A stretch of DNA of 64,000 bases from positions 7,440,001-7,504,000 of the forward strand of contig JBHGNT010000014.1 of the NCBI GenBank assembly GCA_043228905.1, given 5' to 3'. The notes beneath the pieces were generated by a model, which was given only the letters and a program-made list of their open reading frames with translations, did not search any database and was not told where the DNA came from. Below are positions 31,801-41,640 of this stretch, piece by piece; positions within the stretch are counted from its first letter, which is position 1; every line of letters begins with the position of its first letter. The translations under genes and the position numbers were made by a program. Source of the DNA: Azolla caroliniana. Its lineage: Eukaryota; Polypodiophyta.

Positions 31801-33110
31801 ATGGCATTGATTATGAGGAAACTTTTGCACCTACTTCACGCATGACTACCATTCGTACCGTGGTTGCATTGGCTGCCCAAAGAGGTTGGAAAATGCACCA
31901 ATTGGACATAAAAACAGCCTTTTTAAATGGTGATTTGCAAGAAGAGGTTTATGTGAAGCAACCTCCTGGATTTGCTACGAAAGAGAAAGAGCATATGGTT
32001 TGTCGCTTGCATAAGGCCTTGTATGGTCTAAAGCAAGCTCCGCGTGCATGGTATGAAAAAATCCATAAGCACTTGATTTCTCTTAGCTTCACATGTAGTC
32101 CGATTGAAAGCACACTTTATGTACGCAAAGATGGGGCTGATCTTCTAGTGCTCGTTCTTTATGTTGATGACATACTCTTGACTGGGTCATGTGATGCAAA
32201 ACTCGATTTTCTTATGGCTGATTTGCAGCATACTTTTGAAGTCACTTATCTTGGTCTTTTGAGCTACTATCTTGGCATCCAGTTTGTATCCGTTGAGGGG
32301 GGAATGTTTATGCATCAAGGAAAGTATGTTGAAAAACTACTTCAGCGTTTTGACTTTGAGGATTGCAAGCCGGTTTATACACCTGTGGAGACAGGATTTA
32401 GGTTCTCTGTTGAGGATTCTAGTGATGCGTTTGATACTTCTCTTTATCAACAAGCTGTGGGATGTCTTATATATGCATGCAATACAAGGCCGGATATACA
32501 GTATGCAGTCTCCCAATTGAGTCGATTCATGCATAGCCCTGGCACTAAGCATTGGCAAGCAGTGAAACGTGTGTTCAGATATCTTAGAGGCACTTTGAGC
32601 TTGGGTCTCTTTTATGGCAGAGATACTCAGCCATGCTTGCATGCTTTTACAGATAGTGATTGGGCTGGTTGTTATGATACTCGCGTGTCCACTAGTGGTA
32701 ATTGCTTTTTCTTTGGAAACTCATGTATATCTTGGTTGAGTAAAAAGCAACCTACAGTGGCGACATCAAGTTGTGAAGCTGAGTACAGGGCAGTTTTCAC
32801 AGCTACAGTGGAGTGTATATGGCTAAGACGCCTTTTGATGGATCTTTGCATGGAGATTGAAGTTGCTACACGTATTCTCACAGATAGTCAGAGTGCATTG
32901 GCTGTTGCACGAAATCCTGTATTTCATGCACGGACCAAACACATTGAGGTGCATTATCACTATGTGAGAGAGCGCTTTCATGCAGGAGATATTGATTTGG
33001 TATATGTGCCTACACAAGATAACGTGGCAGACATATTCACCAAAGCTCTTCCACGAGAAAAGTTTGAAGCTTTTCGCAAAGCTTTAGGCTTATTGCCTTG
33101 TGGGGGCTGA
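28839..33110 (+). pseudogene. Copia D gag-pol polyprotein, one in-frame stop
   Basis: The start is the ATG at 28839 (MANNGDLFGMLQAEDKLDGT, the copia Gag N-terminus). Codon 161 is TAA (29319-29321), between 'IKDLKE' and 'LANIDE'; the frame then stays open for 1262 codons, about 1423 in all. Domains in order: Gag; zinc knuckle CKYCRKVGHTIEEC (about 29659); protease 'DWFFDSGASKHIT' (about 29880); integrase zinc motif 'LWHARFGHLNF'/'CEGCILGK'; integrase core 'VHSDVCGP', 'RTDRGGEY', 'NGVAERKNR' (D, D, E present). RT follows with 'YKARLVAKGYAQQYGIDYEE' and 'LVLYVDDILLTG', then RNase H with 'AFTDSDWAGC', 'SSCEAEYRA' and 'DSQSALAVARN', ending 'DIFTKALP'. The stop fits a C-to-T change of a CAA codon. 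All catalytic residues looked for are present. Confidence 0.92.
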
Positions 33111-33144
33111 TCTGTCACTCCTTGTACATGTTCACATCATTCGC

Positions 33145-33443
33145 TCCAGGGGGGTTTGTTACACTTCCGTGTTCCTCTAGTAGCTTTGATGTGAACCATT
33201 TTCCCTATACATGGGCACTTTTTACTCTAGTGCTGGCTGGCTAGAGGTTTTTTCCCCATGTTACCACATACATGAGTCACTCATATGTGGTGGTACTTAG
33301 TACTTAGGGATATATATTTCAGCTCCTATTTTTTTTAGGAACATTCATCAATAGAGAGCTATTCCAGCCATTGCCTTCCTTGTGTGAGTGCTTCTTTCTT
33401 TGAGCTTCTTGTGTGTTTCCCACTCTTCCTCACATACCCAACA
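33145..33443 (+). repeat. Polypurine tract and 3' LTR of copia D
   Basis: The purine-rich TCCAGGGGGGTT (33145-33156) precedes the LTR at 33157-33443 (287 bp). The only difference from the left LTR seen is the duplicated GGCT in 'gctggctggctagagg'. Confidence 0.92.
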
Positions 33444-33479
33444 TGACCATGAAGTATGGTCACCCAATAACTACACTAC

Positions 33480-34450
33480 ATTACATGGGTAATGGAACAT
33501 GTTGAATTGCCAATAGGCAAGACGAACATTCCACCGAGGAAAGGATTTCCACTTGCTCCAATAAAGAAAATTGCCACATTAGTACTCCCTTCAACTTTCA
33601 TAGATATGCTTTCACTCCATGTCTACCATTGAATACAAAAGCATTGCTCATATTCCAATTATGACGCAATCCCCAATATCTCAAAAATAGAAAAACAATC
33701 TCCATCTTTGACTTTGGGTCCACCTATATAAATTGTGCAAACACCCACTGTCTAGATGTCAAATAACACCGTGATAAAACTTGCCAAATTTCAGAAATGT
33801 AACTCCAAATCTGAGAAGCAATCGGGCATTGTATAAATTGATGAGTACAATCATCCATTTGAACAGTGAAAAAAAAGGAATTACCCGTTGCTAATCCACA
33901 ACGCTTTAGAGCTAATCCCAAATGCAATCCTCCAATCAAAACTCTCCAAATGAAGACCTTTGCTACAAGTGGCAATTTAGAATGCCAACTACGTTGTAAG
34001 ATTTGCCACCACCCATGATGAGATTTGTGTAATCTCCATTCTTCTTCAGGCTTAGATGATAACCATCCAAGAGACTCAACAGAGCAATGATACAAAAGAT
34101 TAGTAGTCACTTGTAACAACGATGTTTGACCCTTTAAACACCAATCAAACCACTTTTACTCTCCTGTTTGTAGAGGTAAGGGACATTGCGTCAATGGAAT
34201 ATTTTGTAGTTGTTGCCAAATAAACCCATAATTATGCGGAATGTGTAATAATTGTCGTGCTTCAACAAACTCCAAAATTCTTTGAGATGGAGCCTCAACT
34301 ATATCTCCCACCTCTTTGACCCCCAAACAAAACAAACAATTAAATTGAGAGAGTAATCTCTCCTTTCCTGGCCAACATAATAACCGAGAAGATACAAGTA
34401 ACTCTTTTTGCAAAGAATTACAATGCTCTCTACTAGATGGCCCCATCGTG
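33480..34450 (-). pseudogene. LINE C-terminal fragment with zf-RVT-like region
   Basis: The frame (34446-33724, with one stop near 34156) encodes 'WWQILQRSWHSKLPLVAKVF' and 'IWRVLIGGLHLGLALKRCGL', then 'MDDCTHQFIQCPIASQIWSY'. This matches the zinc-binding RT-associated domain at the end of plant LINE ORF2: 'W-LP-KV-FLWR', then C-x-H-x-F-x-CP-A-x-IW. Downstream, 'FLRYWGLRHNWNMSNAFVFN' resembles the family's tail 'IW-RN--F'. The first two cysteines of the domain are lost. No poly(A) tail or duplication is visible. 33449-33480 is unassigned. Confidence 0.7.
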
Positions 34451-34454
34451 GACC

Positions 34455-35060
34455 GAGGGTGGGATGTCTGAGTCGGAATCGACCTTCTCTGGAGGATATG
34501 AAACTGAATTAACCTTCATAGTTGTGCGTGAGCATCCTGGCTCGCTAAATGTGATTGAGTAATTGCACCTTGAATCCAGTATTGGATTGTGCACCTTCAA
34601 CCACGATAGTCCTAAGAGGATCGTATGTCGAGCAGATCGTAGGATCCCACACGAAGCTCTAATGGGATTGTAGTTTGGGTAGTTTCTCTTGACGAGAGGA
34701 CACGCCCATCAATGGCTTCAATGGGAATGGGTTTTAAGAGGTAGACGACGGGACGTGTACCCCATGTGCTCGAGTGAATGCAACATCGATGAAGCAAGAA
34801 GGCGCTTCAAAATCAAGTAAAGCGACCAACTGAATGCAATTGGAATTAAAAGCAAGGCAAACCACCAATGTGATAGTCCCTGATGTTTCGGCAATAGAAC
34901 CACGAGAATGTGGGTGATGGGAGACTTCCAGTTGCATGGCTCCTACTACAACCAGACGATGTCATTTTCCGGATGCTGGGGTCCATTCGGTCGATGGAAT
35001 TGTGGGCGATTACTCCTTGGAGATGACCAGAGGCACACACCATTAACCCGCTAAAATTGT
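34455..35060 (-). pseudogene. Ty3/gypsy aspartic protease remnant
   Basis: Pieces in two frames fit a retropepsin: 'QLVALLDFEAPSCFIDVAFT' (34937-34734; family pattern LLDSGA-x2-FID) and 'KPIPIEAIDGRVLSSRETTQ' then 'TTIPLELRVGSYDLLDI' (34797-34612). The second corresponds to the 'P--VEAIDGRPLSSG-VT--T-PL-L-VG-H' stretch of chromovirus-like gypsy elements. The active-site Ser-Gly has become Phe-Glu. It may come from the same family as the RT remnant at 500-1690, but they do not overlap, so this cannot be tested here. Confidence 0.5.
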
Positions 35061-35072
35061 CGTTCGGCATCA

Positions 35073-35188
35073 TGTTGCAAATAGTGCTCGGCCACAACCA
35101 AGTCATAATCATTCGATGGAAAAAATAGAAATAAAATAAGGATGAATGCACTTACACAGTCAAACAAGACGACACAAGATGTTTACGT
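35073..35188 (-). repeat. Bm 3' LTR, left part
   Basis: It begins TGTTGCAAATAGTG in window orientation and matches 42862-42980 ('tgctgcaaatagtg', 'aaataaggatgaatgcactt', 'caaacaagacgacaca-gatgttta'). It is interrupted at ACGT (35185-35188) by E1 and continues at 38509. Confidence 0.85.
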
Positions 35189-35881
35189 TGTCGCGTGGCA
35201 CGCGACACACGTGCCAAACGTCAGAATGTGCGCGTCACAAGCGCGGACAAGCACCGGACCTCTATCCGCTAGTGGTTATGGATGATGGGCGGCTGAAGTG
35301 ACGCACTAATGTGGTTAGAGTGAGAGAGAGAGAGAAACAAAATTTGAGGAAGTTTTTAAGATAGATAGGTAGATAGATACACATCACCAATAAGATAACT
35401 AAGTATTCTTATTATTAATTTTCGATTTGATACATAGATTGATTCATAGATTGTTTGATTCATCCATTGATTGATCCCCCCCCATTACACAAGCCTTTCG
35501 AGGGTTTTTATAGGTTTATCTATCCTTCTAACATGCACAAAACCATGGGCTTGAACCCATGGTTTTCGGGCACACGGTTTTCCTTGTGGCATGCACAAAA
35601 CCATAGGCTAAAACCATGGTTTTGTGTACATGGTTTTGTATGTTTGTTTCCTATGGAATACTAAATATGAGAAGGAAATATACAAAATCTAAAGCACTTA
35701 GTAGTAGCTTTAGTGGTAAGATAATTGCTTCCTATCTTAGAAGTGCAAGGTTCAAATCTTGCTTGCACCCTTCTATATGCACTTGAATGTCATTAGACCC
35801 TAGACTAATTTTCATATTTATAATGTGTGTGAAGCCACACTATTTCACAATTTCTCCCATTGGACACAGAACATCACGACA
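35189..35881 (-). repeat. 3' LTR of E1 (693 bp)
   Basis: In window orientation it runs TGTCGCGTGGC...CATCACGACA. It contains two strong hairpins, AAAACCATGGG/CCCATGGTTTT (35539-35566) and ACAAAACCAT/ATGGTTTTGT (35595-35625). It also holds a tRNA-like segment with a B-box-like GGTTCAAATCT (35749-35759) and a short GA run. Confidence 0.93.
35700..35775 (+). other. tRNA-like segment in the E1 LTR, antisense to the element
   Basis: An A-box-like TAGCTTTAGTGGTA (35705-35718) is followed 31 bp later by GGTTCAAATCT (35749-35759). A perfect T-arm (GCAAG, loop GTTCAAAT, CTTGC; 35745-35762) is formed. No acceptor stem is evident, so it is not a tRNA gene; it could be a degenerate tRNA- or SINE-derived insert. 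The copy in the right LTR is at about 38322-38395. Confidence 0.5.
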
Positions 35882-35918
35882 TCCACCCCCACCAAACCGC
35901 ACATCCTCCGGCATGTGC
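35882..35918 (-). other. Pre-LTR hairpin and polypurine tract of E1
   Basis: On the minus strand: GCACAT-GCCGGAGG-ATGTGC (perfect 6-bp stem), then GGTTTGGTGGGGGTGGA, then the LTR. 35919-36215 is a 3' untranslated stretch without a convincing ORF. Confidence 0.8.
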
Positions 35919-36215
35919 CAAGAAGAAAAGAGTGATGTGGCGGAGTCAAAAGGTGGTTTGTCTTTGATTTCCTCCTTCCTTACGCGTTGTCCTTTGTCCT
36001 CCATTTTGAGTACATGCATTCCTTCCACCCGATCAACCATATCATTCGATCGCCTTTCGCATTTCCATGACCACTTGTCGTAGCCCCTTTTGCTCCTCTT
36101 GAGCGTAACTCTTCATGCATCGTACATGTGCCGCCTGCATCTTGCCCATCTCCTTGGTCATCAAACTTCCTCGGATCGTCTTTTCTCATCTTCTTATGCT
36201 TGCTTTTCCTCATGC

Positions 36216-37769
36216 TCAGAACATCAACACATCCCAAACCATCCTAATATTTTGTAGATTATCCTCAATACTATTAACTTTAATCCTATCCTTCCCACAC
36301 ATACTGACAACATCAACATCATCATGATACTCATCCCAAATAATATTTTCTAGATTTTCCATACTTATACCCTTGTAATCATTATGTAACCCCACGTCAT
36401 CATGGACATATTTTTGTAGACTGTCCTCATCATCACAAATCCCTATTCTATTTTCATAATGGATGTCCTCATGAATGTCACCATTTGATCTAGTGAAACT
36501 CTTATAAAATCTATCATGAAGAAAACCAAGGCAACCTAAAACACACAATTCCTCTTCATCACTCTCACCCTCATCATTACCCTTATCATAACCATATCCA
36601 CAAAAAGTGCACAACTTTTAACCATCATAACCCTCATTCTTCTCATGGCACTCACTCTCACCATCAATAATACACTCTCCCTTACTATCTTCAAGCCCTA
36701 AATCATCATCATCATTACGTTTAAATGTAAAGTTTTTATCCTTTCCTAACTTCTTCTCTTGTTCGTGGTTCTCATTAAACCTATCATACTTGTCATAAGA
36801 TTTTAAACCATGAAAGACTTGATCCCAACTATTCTCACCGTCACGACTTTCGTTGAGTGCTTTTTCATTAGCACAACCATGAAGAGCTTGATTCCTCCTC
36901 TTGTGTTCATAGTAATCTTTGTCACGATCATAACCTTGTAGATCTCGAGTAGTCTTTGTGAGTTTGTAATGATCTTTGTCTTTGTCATGACCGTGTAGAT
37001 CTTGATCGGTTTCCTCAAGCCCACGTTCTTTGTCAGATGTCTCTTCACCATTGCATCCTTGAGTATCTTCATCTTTCCTTACAAGCCCACTTTCTTCGTT
37101 GAAAGTCTCTTCATGACCGCATCCTTGAGTATCTTGGTCATTCCCCTCGAATTGATGTTCTTCATTGCTTGTCTCTTTATGATTGCATCCTTCTCGATCT
37201 TCCCTCTTGAGCCCACATTCTTCATCACATATCTCTTCACAATTGCATCCTTCTTTGATGCATCTCTCTCTTGTTTTGAGTTTGCAATGATCTTCATGAT
37301 GACCATAGGCATGTTGATCACATTCCCTCCCTTCAAGATTGCGTTCTTCGTCACATGTTTCTCTTTTGTCAAGTTTGCAACGATCCTCGCAACGACCATA
37401 GGCATGTTGATCTTGATATCTCTCTTCAAAGCCTTGTTCTTCGTCACATGTCTCTTCACGACTGCAACTACGTTGATCTTGATCATCTTCATTGTGGTCA
37501 CCATCGAGCAAACCATGAAAAGGTTGAGACCCGAAATTTGATGTTAGAACCGCTTCGTACAAATCCGGAACTTCTTGATATAGTCTTTCAACTTGATTTG
37601 CCATCTTGAGATACTCCAATGCTCTACCCTTTTCATCATGCAACATCATTTCGATGGCTTTCCTTACCAATGGAAGCATCTTGAGCCTCGGACCACCTTG
37701 TATTCTTATCGACTCCTCTATGTCGTATGCTACCAAGATCGCATCCTCCATTCGTAATGCCCCCCCCAT
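36216..37769 (-). CDS. Unrecognised acidic Cys/His-rich repeat protein of E1
   Basis: The ATG at 37769 (MGGALRMEDAILVAYDIEES) lies about 20 bp after the primer site, where gag starts in the relatives. The frame runs to a TAA at 36618-36620 and is open again in the same frame to 36216, giving about 383 codons plus 134. The first 80 residues look like a helical globular part. The rest is a run of degenerate units of about 20 residues, roughly '[QE]GC-HEET-[ND]EE-GL---D-D', rich in Asp, Glu, Lys, Cys and His ('RCEDRCKLDKRETCDEERNL', 'DQHAYGHHEDHCKLKTRERC'). After the stop the sequence stays acidic, with 'CTFCGYGYDKGNDEGESDEE'. No Gag, protease or pol motif was found. No function is assigned; a captured host fragment or a highly diverged gag replacement are both possible. 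Confidence 0.7.
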
Positions 37770-37785
37770 AACCACCTTGTGTTGT

Positions 37786-37807
37786 TCACGTCGGGTTCAC
37801 CAATAGA
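37786..37807 (-). promoter_or_regulatory. Primer-binding site of E1 (tRNA-Trp type)
   Basis: On the minus strand TTGGTGAACCCGACGTGAAC lies four bases from the LTR. TGGTGAACCCGACGTGAA is complementary to the 3' end of plant tRNA-Trp as I remember it (...TTCACGTCGGGTTCACCA). Confidence 0.75.
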
Positions 37808-38504
37808 TGTCGCGTGGCGCGTGACACACGTGCCAAACGTCGGAATGTGCGCGTCACAAGCGCGAACAAGCACCGGACCTCTATCCGCTAGTGGTTATGG
37901 ATGATGGGCGGCTGAAGTGACGCACTAATGTGGTTAGAGTGAGAGAGAGAGAGAGAGAAACAAAATTTGAGGAAGTTTTTAAGATAGATAGGTAGATAGA
38001 TACACATCACCAATAAGATAACTAAGTATTCTTATTATTAATTTTCGATTTGATACATAGATTGATTCATAGATTGTTTGATTCATCCATTGATTGATCC
38101 CCCCCCATTACACAAGCCTTTCGAGGGTTTTTATAGGTTTATCTATCCTTCTAACATGCACAAAACCATGGGCTTGAACCCATGGTTTTCGGGCACACGG
38201 TTTTCCTTGTGGCATGCACAAAACCATAGGCTAAAACCATGGTTTTGTGTACACGGTTTTGTATGTTTGTTTCCTATGGAATACTAAATATGAGAAGGAA
38301 ATATACAAAATCTAAAGCACTTAGTAGTAGCTTTAGTGGTAAGATAATTGCTTCCTATCTTAGAAGTGCAAGGTTCAAATCTTGCTTGCACCCTTCTATA
38401 TGCACTTGAATGTCATTAGACCCTAGACTAATTTTCATATTTATAATGTGTGTGAAGCCACACTATTTCACAATTTCTCCCATTGGACACAGAACATCAC
38501 GACA
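37808..38504 (-). repeat. 5' LTR of E1 (697 bp)
   Basis: It is a near-identical partner of 35189-35881 with the same hairpins and tRNA-like segment. Confidence 0.93.
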
Positions 38505-38508
38505 ACGT

Positions 38509-38914
38509 GGAAAATCTCGAGGCAAAACCACGGGAGGTCTTAGACTCTAAACAGAATCACTATGAGGAGAGATATTACAATGACTCAGAGACAATGACCT
38601 CGAGTTCTACCTTGACTAACCGGCAGTCACAACATATACAATGGTTTGTATCTCCCTCTCCCCCCCCCCCCTCTCTCTCTCTATGTACAACTGATCACAC
38701 TATCTATATCATTTGCCCTAGTTATATTTATATTGTTATAACTTTCGGACTCTTTAGAAATGTGGCCTCAACAGACTATAAAAAACATATTTACAAATCT
38801 GTCTCTCTTCACAGTTCAGACCAAATACGGCCGAACTCCTTCCGGATCCATCTGATCTGGCTTCCTTCGATCTAGCTCGACTATTCTCCATTCGGAGGGA
38901 ACGATATCTCAACA
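38509..38914 (-). repeat. Bm 3' LTR, right part
   Basis: This is the continuation of 35073-35188 after E1, ending ATATCTCAACA next to the minus-strand polypurine tract GAATGGGGAGAT. It contains a C/T-rich run (38654-38682). Confidence 0.8.
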
Positions 38915-38929
38915 ATCTCCCCATTCACT

Positions 38930-40900
38930 CTAGAATGGGGTCTTCGTTAACTCGATCCATCTCCAGCACGAGTCTAGCTTGTCGGTGGACAACACCTTGG
39001 TCAACATATCCAACCCGTTCTCCTCTATGTGGATCTTCACCATAGTGAAGTCTGGATCTTCTACTCTCTCCCAAAGCCAATGGTATCTACGTTGAATGTG
39101 ATTTGTCCTGGAGTGGTAGGCTGCGTTCTTTGCAAGGTGGATGACACTTTGACTTTCGGAATAGAGTAGGTATTCTTCTTGTCCAATACCCAACTCTCCG
39201 ATGAAGTCCTTTATCCAAACTATTTCCTTGTTGGCTTCCATGGCCTCCATGTACTCCGCTTCCGTTGTCGACCGAGCAACGGAGTTCTACAGCCTCAACT
39301 GCCATGATATGGCTCCCACTGCAAGTGTCATAACATATCCGGATGTAGACCCGCTGGTCTCCATATCAGCCGACATGTTTGAATCGGTGAATCCTTCAAA
39401 TTGGGGTTTACCTGAGCCAAATCGGAGGCATAAGCTAGATGTGCCTTTTACGTATGTGAGTATCCAATTGATGGTTGCCCAGTGGTCCTTTCTAGGATTG
39501 CTCATGAACCTGATGACTACTCCGACTGCGTATCTAATGTCCGGTTGTGTACACACCATTGCGTACATGAGACTTACGACTACAGAGGCATATGGTATCT
39601 TCATCATTTCCGACTTCTCTGCCTTTGTCTTCGGGCTCTATTTTCCAGACACCTTGCAATTTTCCAGAAGTGTCGACCCAACTAGCTTAGCATCTGACAT
39701 GTTGAACCTTTGAAGCACCTTTGTCACATACTTCTCCTGTGATAGCCACCATTGTTTCTTCAGCCAGTCCTGGATTATGTGCATGCTGAAAATCTGTTTC
39801 GTTGGACCCATATCTTTCATTGCGAATGACCGGCTCAAGGCCTTCTTCAGCATCCCAATTTTGATACGGTCCCGTCCGACGATCAACATGTCATCCATGT
39901 ACAACAGTAGTATAAGGAAGTCTCCTCTGTCGACCTTTTTCACGAACACACAGTGGTTGGCTTGCGTCTTGTGGTATCCTTGATCGGTCATGAAGGAGTC
40001 AAACTACCAGTACCATTTCCGGGGGGCTTGCTTTAGTCCGTACAAGCTCTTCTTTAGCCGGCACACCAGGTTCTCCTTCCCTTTCTTCACAAATCCCTCT
40101 GGTTGTTGCATGTACATCTCCTCCTCGAGGTCACCGTGATAAAACACCATCTTAACATCTAGTTGCTCTACCTCGAGGTCCATCTTACTGCTATGCTCAG
40201 CATTGTCCGGATGGATGTCATCTTGACTACTAGGGCAAATATCTCGTCGAAATCCACTCCCCTTTTTTGCTAGAACCCCCTTATCACGTGCAGGTTTTGC
40301 ACCTTTGTGGATTTCTAGCATCTACTGGTTTTAGTTTGTACACCCACTTGTTTCGGAACGCTCTCTTTCCCTTTGGCAACTCCATCAATTCGTATGTGTG
40401 GTTCTCATGGAGGGAACCCATCTTGTCCTACATGGCATTCAACCACTTGCGGTTGTGGATGTCTTTCTTTGCTTCTTCGAAGATTTCTGGCTCCCCCTCA
40501 TCGGCCAGTAATATTCTCTCTTCTTCCAGAAATCTTCGGGGGGCTCTTCTTTCCCTAAGAGGGTATCTCCAACCTTGGTTTTCAAAAACCGGTTCCTCCG
40601 AATCCTATTTGGGGTCTTGTTCGATTCTGGTGTCCAAATCTTCTTCAGTCGGTTTGGTTCCTCGTTTGAATTTGGCCGATTCATCATGGTCTTCAGCTGA
40701 CATCCGGCTTCCAACCATATGTGTCATTGCATCTTCCAACCAATCTCAATCGGTTGACGCAGAATCCATTGTCTTCTCCGACTCCAGTCGGCAATGCTCT
40801 TGCCTTCCATGAGGACTATGTCTTGATTCTGGTAGACCTTCTTGTTGACCAAGTCCCACACTTGGTAACCGAACTCATCATTGTCGTACCCTAGGAATAT
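38930..40900 (-). pseudogene. Copia Bm RT and RNase H
   Basis: From right to left: an acidic linker and 'KWLNAM' region (about 40810-40440), '[20 protein letters not shown]' and '[19 protein letters not shown]' (40320-40004). The catalytic segment 'DFLILLLYMDDMLIVGRDRI' is YMDD here, at 39991-39638. RNase H shows 'MYAMVCTQPDIRYAVGVV' and 'FTDSNMSADMETSGSTSGYV', then 'KEIVWIKDFIGELG', 'QSVIHLAKNAAYHSRTNHI' and 'HIEENGLDMLTKVLSTDKLD'. Frames change repeatedly. It is collinear with B2 at 45280-46100. Confidence 0.75.
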
Positions 40901-40919
40901 GCTTGGTCAGGACTTCAGA

Positions 40920-41640
40920 TTCAATTTTTCTCTCTTGTCCTTAACTCCTTTGTTGCATGTACGTAAGTGAGGTAGTCAAACACCTTCAAGTGCCGGTAAG
41001 AGCCATCTTTATTGGTCCATACCCTCAACGGTGTGTCTTTGTCCAAGGGTGCTCAGGGTGATATGTTTATCATGTACGTCATTGTAATTAGCACCGCAGC
41101 CCAGAACGTCTTGGGCAATTTAGCATGTCCCAACATGTTCCGAACTCTCACCATCACAGTCCGGTTCATCTTTTCGGCCAATCCGTTCAGCTCCAACGTC
41201 TTCGGTATGGTGAATTTGAGCCGAATTTCTTTTGATCGGCAATATTCCTCGAACTGCCTTTAGATTTCAACTGGTTTCTCTTTCCACTCTTGCCTGGAAT
41301 TCCCTAAAGATTGTCAATACTTGATCCTTCATCTTCAACAGTGAGACCCACAACTTCCTACTATGGTCATGTATGAACGTCACGAAGTACTCCGACCCAG
41401 CATGTGACTTTGTGTCCACTTGGCATACATTAGTATGCATGAGCTCTAGTGGTTCTTTACGTCTCATCGGTGGTCTCAACCAGAAAGAGGTTCGGTTTTG
41501 CTTACCGGCCAAATATTCAGTGCACCTCTCAAGTTGCACGTCTTTCACCTATGGAATGAGGTTATCCTCGGCAAGTTTATGCATTCCCCCCTTTGGCTCA
41601 TTTGGCGCAACGTTTTGTGCCACAGCTCACCGGCAGTGTC
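40920..41640 (-). pseudogene. Copia Bm integrase
   Basis: 'QLERCTEYLAGKQNRTSFWL', 'MHTNVCQVDTKSHAGSEYFV' and 'TFIHDHSRKLWVSLLKMKDQ' (41548-41267) match B1 and B2 integrase; the first catalytic Asp of 'HTDV' is Asn here. The second half, with the counterpart of 'ERMNRTIMERVRSMLAHAKL', lies at 41260-41010 in another frame. 'YLRTC' type sequence and the counterpart of 'HLKVF' follow to about 40930. Confidence 0.7.

Larger units (their letters stand above)
28270..33443 (+). mobile_element. Ty1/copia element D, complete and young
   Basis: The element has LTRs at 28270-28552 and 33157-33443 and is flanked by TGACC on both sides (28265-28269, 33444-33448). The LTRs are identical by eye except for one extra GGCT in the right copy. 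A primer site (28554), one long gag-pol frame (28839-33110) and a polypurine tract (33145-33156) complete it. A single in-frame TAA at 29319 is the only coding lesion seen. The integrase N-terminal wording ('HLNFNSLLHLQKKDMVIGLP') recalls the Ivana/Oryco lineage; this is tentative. Confidence 0.95.
35189..38504 (-). mobile_element. Non-autonomous LTR retrotransposon E1 (3316 bp)
   Basis: It has LTRs at 35189-35881 and 37808-38504, the tRNA-Trp-type primer site beside the right LTR, the shared hairpin and polypurine tract beside the left LTR, and ACGT at both flanks (35185-35188, 38505-38508). The unoccupied site in the other Bm LTR near 42974 reads 'tttatgtgga', which confirms that ACGT was duplicated. 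The LTRs differ by five substitutions and a 4-bp GA-repeat change by eye, so it is young. Inside is a single long ORF with no resemblance to gag or pol. Confidence 0.93.

Noticed and set aside
35700-35775. A true tRNA gene
   Set aside because: The B box and T-arm are good, but no acceptor stem or terminator pairs properly, and the sequence is part of an LTR present twice.
37002-37541. 179-codon hydrophobic plus-strand frame resembling a multi-pass membrane protein
   Set aside because: It is the exact antisense of the acidic repeat ORF of E1. GAA, GAT and AAG codons read backwards give Phe, Ile and Leu, so the hydrophobicity is an artefact.
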